A stretch of 64,000 nt of DNA from Streptomyces lichenis (lineage in GTDB: Bacteria; Actinomycetota; Actinomycetes; Streptomycetales; Streptomycetaceae). Shown here one piece after another: positions 49,943 to 57,470 of this stretch. Where the stretch lies: positions 123,417 through 187,416 of the forward strand of contig NZ_JALPTH010000015.1 in NCBI RefSeq assembly GCF_023218175.1. The letters are read 5' to 3'. Numbering within the stretch: position 1 is the first letter of the stretch; the number at the start of each line of letters is the position of its first letter. The translations under genes and the position numbers were made by a program. Below the pieces are notes generated by a model. It was not told the DNA's origin and did no database searches. It saw only the letters and a list, made by a program, of their open reading frames with translations.

Positions 49943-52686
49943 TGGGCGACGGCGAGGACGCCGGCGGCAAGGGTGCCGGTGACGGGGTGACCGTACGGCT
50001 GGCGGAGTTGCGGCCGGAGGCGCTGGGGTTGCCGGTGCGCGGGGCGCTGCCCGCGCTGGCGGCGGGCCTGGCGGAGCACGGGGCGGCGGTGCTGTGCGCG
50101 CCGCCGGGCACCGGCAAGACCACCCTGGTGCCGCTGGCGCTGGCCGCCGACGGGGCGCGGGTGCTGGTGGCGGAGCCTCGGCGGCTGGCGGTGCGGGCGG
50201 CGGCCCGGCGGATGGCCTGGCTGCTGGGCGAGCGGGTCGGCGGCCGGGTGGGGTTCACGGTCCGCGGGGAGCGGGTGGTGTCCCGGGAGACGGTGGTGGA
50301 GGTGGTGACCACCGGGGTGCTGCTCCAGCGGCTCCAGCGCGACCAGGAGCTGCCGGGGGTGGGCACGGTGGTGCTGGACGAGTGCCATGAGCGGCATCTG
50401 GACGCGGACACCGCGGCCGCGTTCCTGGTGGATGTGCGGGAGGCGCTGCGGCCGGAGCTGCGGCTGGTGGCGGCCTCGGCGACCACGGACGCGGAGGCCT
50501 GGGCGCGGCTGCTGGGCGGCGCGCCGGTGGTGGAGTCGGCGGATCCGGGCCATCCGGTCGAGGTGCGCTGGGTGCCACCGCCGGGAGCGGTGCGGCCGGC
50601 CCGGGGCACCTGGGTGGATCCGGCGCTGCTGGCGCATGTGGCGGCGGTGGTGCGGCGGGCGCTGGCCGAGTGCGCCGGGGACGTGCTCTGCTTCCTCCCC
50701 GGTACGGGGGAGATCGCCCGGGTGGCCGGGCTGCTGGCGGAGGCCGGGGCGGAGGTGCTCCAGGTGCACGGCCGGGCCCCGGCGGCGGTGCAGGAGGCGG
50801 TGCTCTCCCCCGGCGTACGGCGGCGGGTGGTGCTGGCGACCTCGGTGGCCGAGTCCTCCCTGACGGTGCCCGGGGTGCGGGTGGTGGTGGACTCGGGGCT
50901 GGCCCGCGAGCCCCGGGTGGACCACGCCCGGGGGCTGGGTTCGCTGACGACGGTACGGGCCTCCCAGGCGGCCGCCCGGCAGCGCGCGGGCCGCGCCGGG
51001 CGGGAGGCGCCGGGGGTGGTGTACCGCTGCTGGGCCGAGGCGGAGGACGCCACCCGGCAGCGCTTCCCGTCACCGGAGATCCAGGTGGCCGATCTGGCCG
51101 GGTTCGCGTTGCGGGCGGCGGCCTGGGGCGATCCGGAGGCCAAGGCGCTGGCGCTGCCGGATCCCCCGCCGGCCGGGGCGATGGCGGCGGCCCGTTCGGT
51201 GCTGGCGGCGGTCGGCGCGGTGGACGGTGCCGGCCGGGTGGTGGAGCGCGGCGAGCGGCTGGTCCGGCTGGGGCTGCACCCCCGGCTGGGCCGGGCGCTG
51301 CTGGACGGCGCGGAGCGGGTGGGCGCGCGGCGGGCCGCCGAGGTGGTGGCGCTGCTGAGCGAGGAGCCGCCGCGGGCCTACGGCGACGATCTGGCCGCGG
51401 TCTGGCGGGCCGCGCGGTACGGCGGCGACGGCTACGCGGCGCGCTGGCGGGAGGAGGCCCGGCGGCTGGAGCGGCAGCTTCCGGGGCAGGGTGCCGGGCG
51501 CGGTCCGGGAAACAGCTCGGGAAACGGCCTGGGAAACCGGTCGGGAAACGGTTTGGGACACCGGTTGGGAAACGGCTCGGGAAACCGGTCGGGAGACGGG
51601 TGGGGAGACGGGCCGGGAAACGGCCGGTCGGGAAACGGCTCGGAGAACCGGTCGGGAGACGGGTGGGGAAACGGTCGGGGAGACGGGCCGGGCTCGTCGG
51701 CGAGCGGGAGGGGCGAGGACGCGGTGGTGGGGCTGGTGACCGCGCTGGCGTTTCCCGAGCGGGTGGCGCGGGCCCGCGGCGGTGACGCGTATCTGATGGC
51801 GTCCGGGACCGGGGCGCGGCTGGCGGAGGGCTCCCGGCTGGGGGTGGCCGAGTGGCTGGCGGTGGCGGTGGCCGACCGCCCCGCACACTCGGCCTCGGCC
51901 CGGGTGCGGTTGGCGGCCGTGGTGGACGAGGAGACCGCGCGGGAGGCCGCCGGGCATCTGCTGTCGGCGGGTGAGGAGGTGCGGTGGGAGGACGGCGAGG
52001 TGGTGGCCCGGTCGGTGGAGCGGCTGGGCGCCGTGGAGACCGCCGCGCGCCCGCTGCGCGACCCGGACCCCGTCCTCGTACGAGCGGCGCTGCTGGAGGG
52101 TCTGCGGCGGGAGGGGCTGGGGCTGCTGCGCTGGTCCCGGGAGGCGGAGGGGCTGCGCGAGCGGGTGGCGTTTCTGCACCGGGTGCGGGGCGGGGGCTGG
52201 CCGGAGGTGTCGGACGCGGCGTTGCTGGAGCGTGCCGGGGAGTGGCTGGAGCCCGAGCTGTCGCGGGCGCGGCGGCGGGCGGACCTGGCGCGACTGGACG
52301 CGGGGCAGGCGTTGAACCGGCTGCTGCCCTGGTCCTCCGGGGAGGCGGCCCGGCTGGACGAGCTGGCTCCGGAGCGGCTGACGGTGCCAAGCGGTTCGCG
52401 GGTGCGGCTGGCGTACGGCGGTGAGCAGCCGGTGCTGGCGGTGAAGCTCCAGGAGCTGTTCGGGTGGGCCGAGACGCCGACGGTGGCGGGGGTGCCGGTG
52501 CTGGTGCACCTGCTGTCGCCGGCCGGGCGGCCCACGGCGGTCACCGCTGACCTGGCCTCGTTCTGGCGGGAGGGGTACCGGGCGGTCCGATCCGATCTGC
52601 GCGGCCGCTACCCCAGGCATCCGTGGCCCGAGGACCCGTCGACCGCGGAGCCCACCCGGCACACCACGGCACGCCGCCGCCCCTGA
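49942..52686 (+). CDS. hrpB: ATP-dependent helicase HrpB
   Basis: 914 residues, DEAH/RHA group. Walker A APPGTGKT (53-60), DECHERH (about 146), VAASATTDAE, LCFLPGTGEI, VVLATSVAESSLTVPGV and QRAGRAGR are present; the HrpB-specific C-terminal domain follows. Biological role in bacteria is uncertain (RNA metabolism in enterobacteria). Residues 522-588 are an in-frame Gly/Asn/Ser/Arg-rich insertion encoded by a 12-bp repeat, placed between helicase core and C-terminal domain. It overlaps the methyltransferase gene by 1 nt. Confidence 0.93.
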   Translation: MGDGEDAGGKGAGDGVTVRLAELRPEALGLPVRGALPALAAGLAEHGAAVLCAPPGTGKTTLVPLALAADGARVLVAEPRRLAVRAAARRMAWLLGERVGGRVGFTVRGERVVSRETVVEVVTTGVLLQRLQRDQELPGVGTVVLDECHERHLDADTAAAFLVDVREALRPELRLVAASATTDAEAWARLLGGAPVVESADPGHPVEVRWVPPPGAVRPARGTWVDPALLAHVAAVVRRALAECAGDVLCFLPGTGEIARVAGLLAEAGAEVLQVHGRAPAAVQEAVLSPGVRRRVVLATSVAESSLTVPGVRVVVDSGLAREPRVDHARGLGSLTTVRASQAAARQRAGRAGREAPGVVYRCWAEAEDATRQRFPSPEIQVADLAGFALRAAAWGDPEAKALALPDPPPAGAMAAARSVLAAVGAVDGAGRVVERGERLVRLGLHPRLGRALLDGAERVGARRAAEVVALLSEEPPRAYGDDLAAVWRAARYGGDGYAARWREEARRLERQLPGQGAGRGPGNSSGNGLGNRSGNGLGHRLGNGSGNRSGDGWGDGPGNGRSGNGSENRSGDGWGNGRGDGPGSSASGRGEDAVVGLVTALAFPERVARARGGDAYLMASGTGARLAEGSRLGVAEWLAVAVADRPAHSASARVRLAAVVDEETAREAAGHLLSAGEEVRWEDGEVVARSVERLGAVETAARPLRDPDPVLVRAALLEGLRREGLGLLRWSREAEGLRERVAFLHRVRGGGWPEVSDAALLERAGEWLEPELSRARRRADLARLDAGQALNRLLPWSSGEAARLDELAPERLTVPSGSRVRLAYGGEQPVLAVKLQELFGWAETPTVAGVPVLVHLLSPAGRPTAVTADLASFWREGYRAVRSDLRGRYPRHPWPEDPSTAEPTRHTTARRRP
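51507..51696. repeat. In-frame 12-bp minisatellite inside hrpB
   Basis: About 15 units with GGGAAAC or GGGAGAC every 12 bp (51507, 51519, 51531, 51543 and so on), one 15-bp step near 51630. Each unit encodes four residues such as G-N-G-L or G-N-R-S, so copy number changes keep the frame. Confidence 0.9.
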
Positions 52687-52740
52687 CCCGCGCGGGGCGG
52701 GATCAGGGGCGGGCTGCTCACGGTGGGCCCGGGATCGGGC

Positions 52741-54585
52741 TCAGCCGACCTTGAGCTCCAGGGTGAGGGTGGCGCCGCCCTCGGCGGTGAGCCGGAGCCG
52801 GAAGGTGCCGCTCTCGCCGTCCGCCCGGAGCGCGGGCAGGGTGAGGGTGCCGTCCTTGCCGGTCTTCAGCCCGGTGAGGGTACGGATCGGCTTCCCGGCC
52901 GCGTCGGTGAAGTACGGCCCCTTGGCGGCCGCCTCACCGCCCTCGGCCCCCTCGGTGGCGTCCCCGGCTCCCCCGGCCTCGGTGGCCTCGGCGGCGGTGA
53001 GCACGGCGGCGGTCAGCGGGACCCCGCCCAGGGCGGTGCCCCGGTGGGTGGCCTTCACGGTGACCGGGGTGGTGAACTCGCCCTCGGGCTTGGCGGTCAG
53101 CTCACCCTCGCCGGTGCGCACCAGGGCGTCGGCCTTGCGGGCGGTGACGGTGGCCTGGCGGTCCAGGGCCGGGACCTGGCGGCCGACCACGGTGGCCCGC
53201 ACGGTGAACTTCCCGTCCTTGTCGCCCGCCTGGAGCTGCGGCGCGGTGGCGGTGCCGTTGGCGCCGGTGAGCACGGTGGCCTTGGACGTGCCGTCCGGGA
53301 AGACGCTGTCGGTGCTGCCGACGATGGTGAAGCGCACGCTGACCCGGGCCACCGGCTTGCCCTGGGCGTCCACCGCGGTGGCGGCGGGCCGCACCTCGAA
53401 CCGGGTGCCCGCCGTCGCGGTGAGGGTCCCCGCGGTGGCGTCCTTGAGGCGGCTGACCCGCTCGGCCGGATTCGGCACCGGGCGCGGGGTCGGCGGCTTG
53501 GTGGCCGGCGGGGTGGGGCCGGGGGGCGTCGGCGGCTCGGGCTTGGGGTCCGGCTTGGGCTTCGGCGGGACCGTCGGGGCCGGAGTGGGCGGAGCCGGCG
53601 GCTTGGTCTGCGAACCGGGCTTCTGCGGGACCGTCGGGGTGGACGGGGACGGGGTGGGCGTGGGGCGGACCGGGATGACGACGGGGCTGCTGCCCGTACC
53701 GGAGCCCGTCCCCGTACCCGTACCGGAGCGCTCGTCGCTGCGGTCCACGGGCAGCACGCCGGTGCCGTCGGGGACCTGGTGGCTGCCGTCGCGGTAGAAC
53801 CCGAACCAGGTCAGGACGGTGCTGAGGTACTCGGTGGAGCGGTTGTAGCTGAGGATCGCCTTGTCCAGATCCCGCTTGAGCGCGAGGTCCCGGTCGTTGG
53901 CGCACAGATACAGTCCGGCGGCGCGGGCGGCGTCGTAGATGTTGTTGGGGTCCTTGCGGCCGTCGCCATTGCCGTCGCGGCCCCAGGTCTCCCAGGTGGA
54001 CGGGATGAACTGCATCGGGCCGACGGCGCGGTCGTGCACCGCGTCCTCGTCGTAGGCGCCCTTGTCGGTGTCGGTGATCCGGGCGAAGCCGACGCCGTTG
54101 AGGGCGGGGCCGAGGATCGGGGTGAGCGTGGTGCCGTCGGCGCCGACCTGGCCGCCGCGCGCCTGGCCGGACTCCACCTTGCCGATGCCGGCGAGGAGTT
54201 GCCAGGGCAGGTTGCAACCGGGGTCGGTGCTCTTCAGGTACTCCTCGGCCTGGCGGTAGGCGGCCAGCACGGTCGCCGGGATGCCCGCCTCGGCCGGTCC
54301 GGTGACCACGGGCGTGCCGACGGGCGGCACCGGAGTGCCGGGCTTGACCGGGGTGTCGAGCGGCGGCAGGTCCGTGAAGTACGGGGAGTCGCCGGTGGCC
54401 GAGCCGCCGTGGGCGTCGCCGGACGGTGCCGAGGCCCCGGCGCCGGTGGGCGGCTGCTCGGTCGCCCCGCCGACCAGCGGGGTGACGCCCGGCGCCTGCG
54501 AGGCGGAGAGCGCGGCCACCGCGGCCGCCGCCACCGCTGTGCTGGTGGCCCCCTTGCGCAGTCGTCGGCCGATGTGTCCTGCCAT
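52741..54585 (-). CDS. Secreted lytic transglycosylase with Pro-rich and Ig-like C-terminal region
   Basis: 614 residues. A signal peptide (about 1-32) and a Thr/Pro spacer precede a MltB/SLT_2-type lytic transglycosylase domain (about 98-270): LPWQLLAGIGKVESGQARGG carries the catalytic glutamate E138, and DRAVGPMQFIPSTWETWG, YDAARAAGLYLCANDRDL and LSYNRSTEYLSTVL complete the family. A Pro-rich linker (about 300-390) leads to two or three Ig-like modules. It cleaves peptidoglycan glycan strands in the wall. A probable sigma-E-type envelope-stress promoter lies just upstream. Confidence 0.92.
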   Translation of the reverse strand: MAGHIGRRLRKGATSTAVAAAAVAALSASQAPGVTPLVGGATEQPPTGAGASAPSGDAHGGSATGDSPYFTDLPPLDTPVKPGTPVPPVGTPVVTGPAEAGIPATVLAAYRQAEEYLKSTDPGCNLPWQLLAGIGKVESGQARGGQVGADGTTLTPILGPALNGVGFARITDTDKGAYDEDAVHDRAVGPMQFIPSTWETWGRDGNGDGRKDPNNIYDAARAAGLYLCANDRDLALKRDLDKAILSYNRSTEYLSTVLTWFGFYRDGSHQVPDGTGVLPVDRSDERSGTGTGTGSGTGSSPVVIPVRPTPTPSPSTPTVPQKPGSQTKPPAPPTPAPTVPPKPKPDPKPEPPTPPGPTPPATKPPTPRPVPNPAERVSRLKDATAGTLTATAGTRFEVRPAATAVDAQGKPVARVSVRFTIVGSTDSVFPDGTSKATVLTGANGTATAPQLQAGDKDGKFTVRATVVGRQVPALDRQATVTARKADALVRTGEGELTAKPEGEFTTPVTVKATHRGTALGGVPLTAAVLTAAEATEAGGAGDATEGAEGGEAAAKGPYFTDAAGKPIRTLTGLKTGKDGTLTLPALRADGESGTFRLRLTAEGGATLTLELKVG

Positions 54586-54620
54586 ACGTCCGGTCCCTCC
54601 CCAGTGACGATCCCTGCGCC

Positions 54621-54649
54621 TCAGACGGCTCTGGTGACCCAGCGGTTCC
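54621..54649 (-). promoter_or_regulatory. Candidate sigma-E-type (ECF) promoter of the transglycosylase
   Basis: Minus strand GGAAC, 18 nt, GTCTGA, which resembles cell-envelope-stress ECF promoters of Streptomyces as I recall them. It lies 36 nt before the ATG, giving a short leader with GGGGAGGG. Confidence 0.45.
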
Positions 54650-55052
54650 ACTGCCCCGAGCACGTCGACCCAGGGGACCCTATGTCAACTCGCCACCCCG
54701 GCACAGCGCTGCTCGGCCGCCTTTCACGCTTTCACCACCGGGGCGATGCCTTCGGGCCGCCGTCAAGCCGCCCGGGAGCCGCCGGAACGTCCGGAAAGCG
54801 GCGGAACGCCCCGCTCCGGTACGGCCGCTGGCGGGCGGTCCCGGTCGGTGGCGGGACGGTGCCCGGCCGGCCGGGTCGGGCGCGGCCTCGCGCATACTGG
54901 GCGCCGACGATCACCGCCGCGCCACCGGGACGATGACCGCGCCCCGGTGCGGGGGCCGGACCCGCCGCGTACACCGGCCGGACGGGCCCGGCCCGTGCGG
55001 CCCGGAACTGCGAGGCCTGGAACTCCGCGGCCTGGAATTCGGGGGGACTGCC
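54650..55052. other. Divergent intergenic region
   Basis: About 400 nt without a recognised gene between the transglycosylase and DUF4184 genes. It has a GTGAAAG direct repeat near 54725-54740 and a 16-bp direct repeat around GGCCTGGAA (55012-55043). Confidence 0.4.
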
Positions 55053-55865
55053 ATGCCGTTCACGTTGAGCCATGCCGCCGCGGCGCTGCCGGGGCTGCGC
55101 CGCACCGGGGAGGCGCGCGGCCCGTTGGTCGCCTCGGCGCTGGTGATGGGCACGTTCGCCCCGGACACGGTGTACTTCGCGGCCTCGGTGACCCCGGACG
55201 CGATGTTCCTCGGCGAGGTCACCCACGGCTGGGCGGGGGTGTTCACCGTCGATGTCCTCATCACGGCCGCGCTGGTGGGGGTGTGGCTGCTGGTACGGGA
55301 GCCCCTGCTCGCCCTGCTTCCGGCCCGGGTGCGGGGGCCCGTGCACGGCCTGGTCCGTGGGCGGCCCTGGCGGGAGCGCCATCCGGCGGCGCTGGCCTGC
55401 TGGTTCTACGCGTCGGCGGTCATCGGGGCGACCACCCATGTGGGCTGGGACCTGTTCACCCATCCCGGCCGCTGGGGCACCCGGGTACTGCCCGTCCTGG
55501 ACGAGCGGGTGGCGGGCTTCCCGCTGTACACCTACGCCCAGTACGGCAGTTCGGCGGTGGCGCTGGTCCTGCTGGGCTGGTTCCTGGCCCGGGCGCTGCG
55601 CCGCCCGCCGTCCGGTCCCCCGCCGCTGCCGGGGCTGGACCGGCGTGAACGGTTGCTGGGGGTGGGGCTGCTGGCCGGCTGCGCGGTGGCGGGGACGGTC
55701 CACCGGTGCCTGCGCTGGTACGCGTACGAGGGCGGCCGGATCGAGACCCCGCTGGACGTCGTGCCCACCGCCTGCTTCGGCGCGGGCGCGGGGCTGGCGG
55801 TGGGGGTGGTGCTGTACGGGACGCTGATGCGGCTGCGCGGCGGGCGCCGGCTGGACGCGCCCTAG
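55053..55865 (+). CDS. DUF4184-family membrane protein
   Basis: 270 residues, about six membrane segments. Conserved family elements are MPFTLSHAAAALPGLR, LVMGTFAPDTVYF, EVTHGWAGVFTVDV and GATTHVGWDLFTHPGRWG; the His/Asp residues in these could form a metal site like the related zinc phospholipase C/YdjM membrane hydrolases (inference). Function unknown. ATG start, weak ribosome site. Confidence 0.85.
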   Translation: MPFTLSHAAAALPGLRRTGEARGPLVASALVMGTFAPDTVYFAASVTPDAMFLGEVTHGWAGVFTVDVLITAALVGVWLLVREPLLALLPARVRGPVHGLVRGRPWRERHPAALACWFYASAVIGATTHVGWDLFTHPGRWGTRVLPVLDERVAGFPLYTYAQYGSSAVALVLLGWFLARALRRPPSGPPPLPGLDRRERLLGVGLLAGCAVAGTVHRCLRWYAYEGGRIETPLDVVPTACFGAGAGLAVGVVLYGTLMRLRGGRRLDAP

Positions 55866-55875
55866 TCCGGCCCCC

Positions 55876-56412
55876 TCAGCCGGCCGAGGGCACCGGGGTG
55901 GCCTCGGTTCCGGCCAGGGTGCGGGTCAGGACGAGGGTGGTGGTGCCGTCGTCCTCGGCGATGTCCCGGACGTGGACGAAGCCGAGCCGGCCGAGCAGGG
56001 TGACCGAGGCGGTGTTGGCCTCGGCCACGGTGGCGTGCACCTCGCCCAGCCGCAGGGTGCCGAAACCGTAGCCGATGATCGTCTCGGCGAGCTCCCGGCC
56101 AAGGCCGGCGCCCCAGACGTCGGGGGCGAGGGCGTAGATGATCTCGTGGCCCCGCACCTCGTCGGTCCGCTTGATCTCGGCGTGGCCGACATAGCGGCCG
56201 CCGAGCCGGACGGCCCACACATCGAACAGGCCCCGGTCGTAGACGCCGAAGACCCGCCAGAACAGCGCGCGGTCCTCGGCCTCCGGGGAGGGGCCGTCGC
56301 CCATCCACCGGGAGACCCGCTCGTCCTGGAACAGGGCGACGAAGTCCTCCTCGTCGCCCGGGACATAGGGCTCCAGGGTCAGGCGCGCGGAGTGCAGGGC
56401 GGGGGTGGTCAC
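55876..56412 (-). CDS. GNAT-family N-acetyltransferase
   Basis: 178 residues of the RimJ/RimL-like GNAT group: LHSARLTLEPYVPGDEEDFVALF, VGHAEIKR, the acetyl-CoA loop DVWGAGLGRELAETII and EVHATVAEANTASVTLLGRLGFVHV. Substrate unknown (N-terminal amine or small molecule). GTG 56412 has no Shine-Dalgarno; a TACCGT -10 box ends 8 nt before it, so it may be leaderless. It is convergent with the DUF4184 gene, 10 nt away. Confidence 0.88.
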   Translation of the reverse strand: MTTPALHSARLTLEPYVPGDEEDFVALFQDERVSRWMGDGPSPEAEDRALFWRVFGVYDRGLFDVWAVRLGGRYVGHAEIKRTDEVRGHEIIYALAPDVWGAGLGRELAETIIGYGFGTLRLGEVHATVAEANTASVTLLGRLGFVHVRDIAEDDGTTTLVLTRTLAGTEATPVPSAG

Positions 56413-56420
56413 AGGCGGCG

Positions 56421-56449
56421 ACGGTAGTGCGGGCCCCCGGCCGGGGCAA
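56421..56449 (-). promoter_or_regulatory. GNAT gene promoter, leaderless
   Basis: Minus strand TTGCCC, 17 nt, TACCGT, 8 nt, GTG start. Predicted initiation coincides with the start codon. Confidence 0.5.
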
Positions 56450-56567
56450 CGGGGTTTCCCGGGGCGTTGCCCGCCCCGGTCCGGAAGTTTCCCGCGTCCG
56501 GCGGGTGCTCGCGGGGCGGCGGGTGCTTCCGGGCGGCGGTGTCAGACCCGGCTGGGAGACTGCGGCC

Positions 56568-57377
56568 ATGTCACTCGCCGATCTCACCCTCGCCCGCTGG
56601 CGGTCCTTCGACGCCTCCGCCGCGCACCGTCTGGCCCGGGAGGCCGCCGACCTGGTGGACGGCCGGGTCGTCGCCGTCGAGACCGTGGAGCAGCTGGGCG
56701 GTCCGCTGCACCGGGTGTGCGTCGAACGGGGCGGGCGGCGGTTCGCGCTGGTGCCCGGTGGGCCGGTGTCGCTGGGATTCGACCCGGACCGCTGGACGTC
56801 CGCCCCCGGGCAGGAAGCGGACTACGCGCGGAGTGCGGAGCAGGGGTACGGCCGTGGGCCCGATCTGCGGGCCCATCTGGCGCTGGAGCTCAGCCCGGCC
56901 CGTACGGCGGTGCTGCCGGCGGTGCTGATGGCGGTGGAGGACGAGGGCGTCGAGGACCGGGTCGCCGACTCGCTCGCCGAGCTGCCGGGCGCCCTCGCGG
57001 TGGAGGGGCTGCGGCTGCCGAGCGCCGACGAGTGGGAGCACGGCTGCGGGGCGGGGGCGGGCACGCTGTTCCGGTGGGGCGACGACTGCCCGCTGGACCG
57101 CGACCCCTGTGGCGACCCCTCCGGCCCGCACCAGGGGCTGAACGCCTTCGGGCTGCGGATCGCCTATGACACCTACCGCGCCGAGCTGAGCACCGATCCC
57201 GGCTCCGTCCACGGCGGTGACGGGGGCGAGTCGGTGTGCGGCGGCTACGGCGCCCTGCTGGGCTGGTTGCCGCTGGCCACCGCCCATCGCAACGCCGCGA
57301 TGGCGGAGTTCGTCCGCGGTCCGGAGGGGGAGGACGTCGGGGACGGCCTCTCCCTCCGGCCGGTGCTGGACCTCTGA
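56568..57377 (+). CDS. Formylglycine-generating-enzyme-like (SUMF1-fold) protein
   Basis: 269 residues. The C-terminal two-thirds has FGE-fold landmarks: LRLPSADEWEHGCGAGAGTLFRWGDD, GLNAFGLRIAYDTYRAEL, GGDGGESVCGGYG and WLPLATAHRN. A standard FGE uses paired cysteines near the end; only one cysteine is visible in the equivalent region (SVCGGYG), so sulfatase maturation is not implied. The N-terminal third has no recognised domain. GGGAG lies 10 nt before ATG 56568. It is convergent with polA, 93 nt away. Confidence 0.75.
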   Translation: MSLADLTLARWRSFDASAAHRLAREAADLVDGRVVAVETVEQLGGPLHRVCVERGGRRFALVPGGPVSLGFDPDRWTSAPGQEADYARSAEQGYGRGPDLRAHLALELSPARTAVLPAVLMAVEDEGVEDRVADSLAELPGALAVEGLRLPSADEWEHGCGAGAGTLFRWGDDCPLDRDPCGDPSGPHQGLNAFGLRIAYDTYRAELSTDPGSVHGGDGGESVCGGYGALLGWLPLATAHRNAAMAEFVRGPEGEDVGDGLSLRPVLDL

Positions 57378-57470
57378 GCCGACCGGGGCGCTACCGGTGC
57401 GGCCCCACGGTGCGGCCCTGACGGCACTGCCCGCCGATGCGGCCCCGTCGGGCCCGTCGGTGCGGCCCCG

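Noticed and set aside
56568..57377. Active formylglycine-generating enzyme for sulfatase maturation
   Set aside because: The paired active-site cysteines of FGE are not visible and no sulfatase gene is nearby; only the fold similarity is claimed.
57378..57470. Repeat of CCCGTCGGTGCGGCC between the FGE-like gene and polA
   Set aside because: Short and degenerate (about three partial copies); not strong enough to list as a feature.
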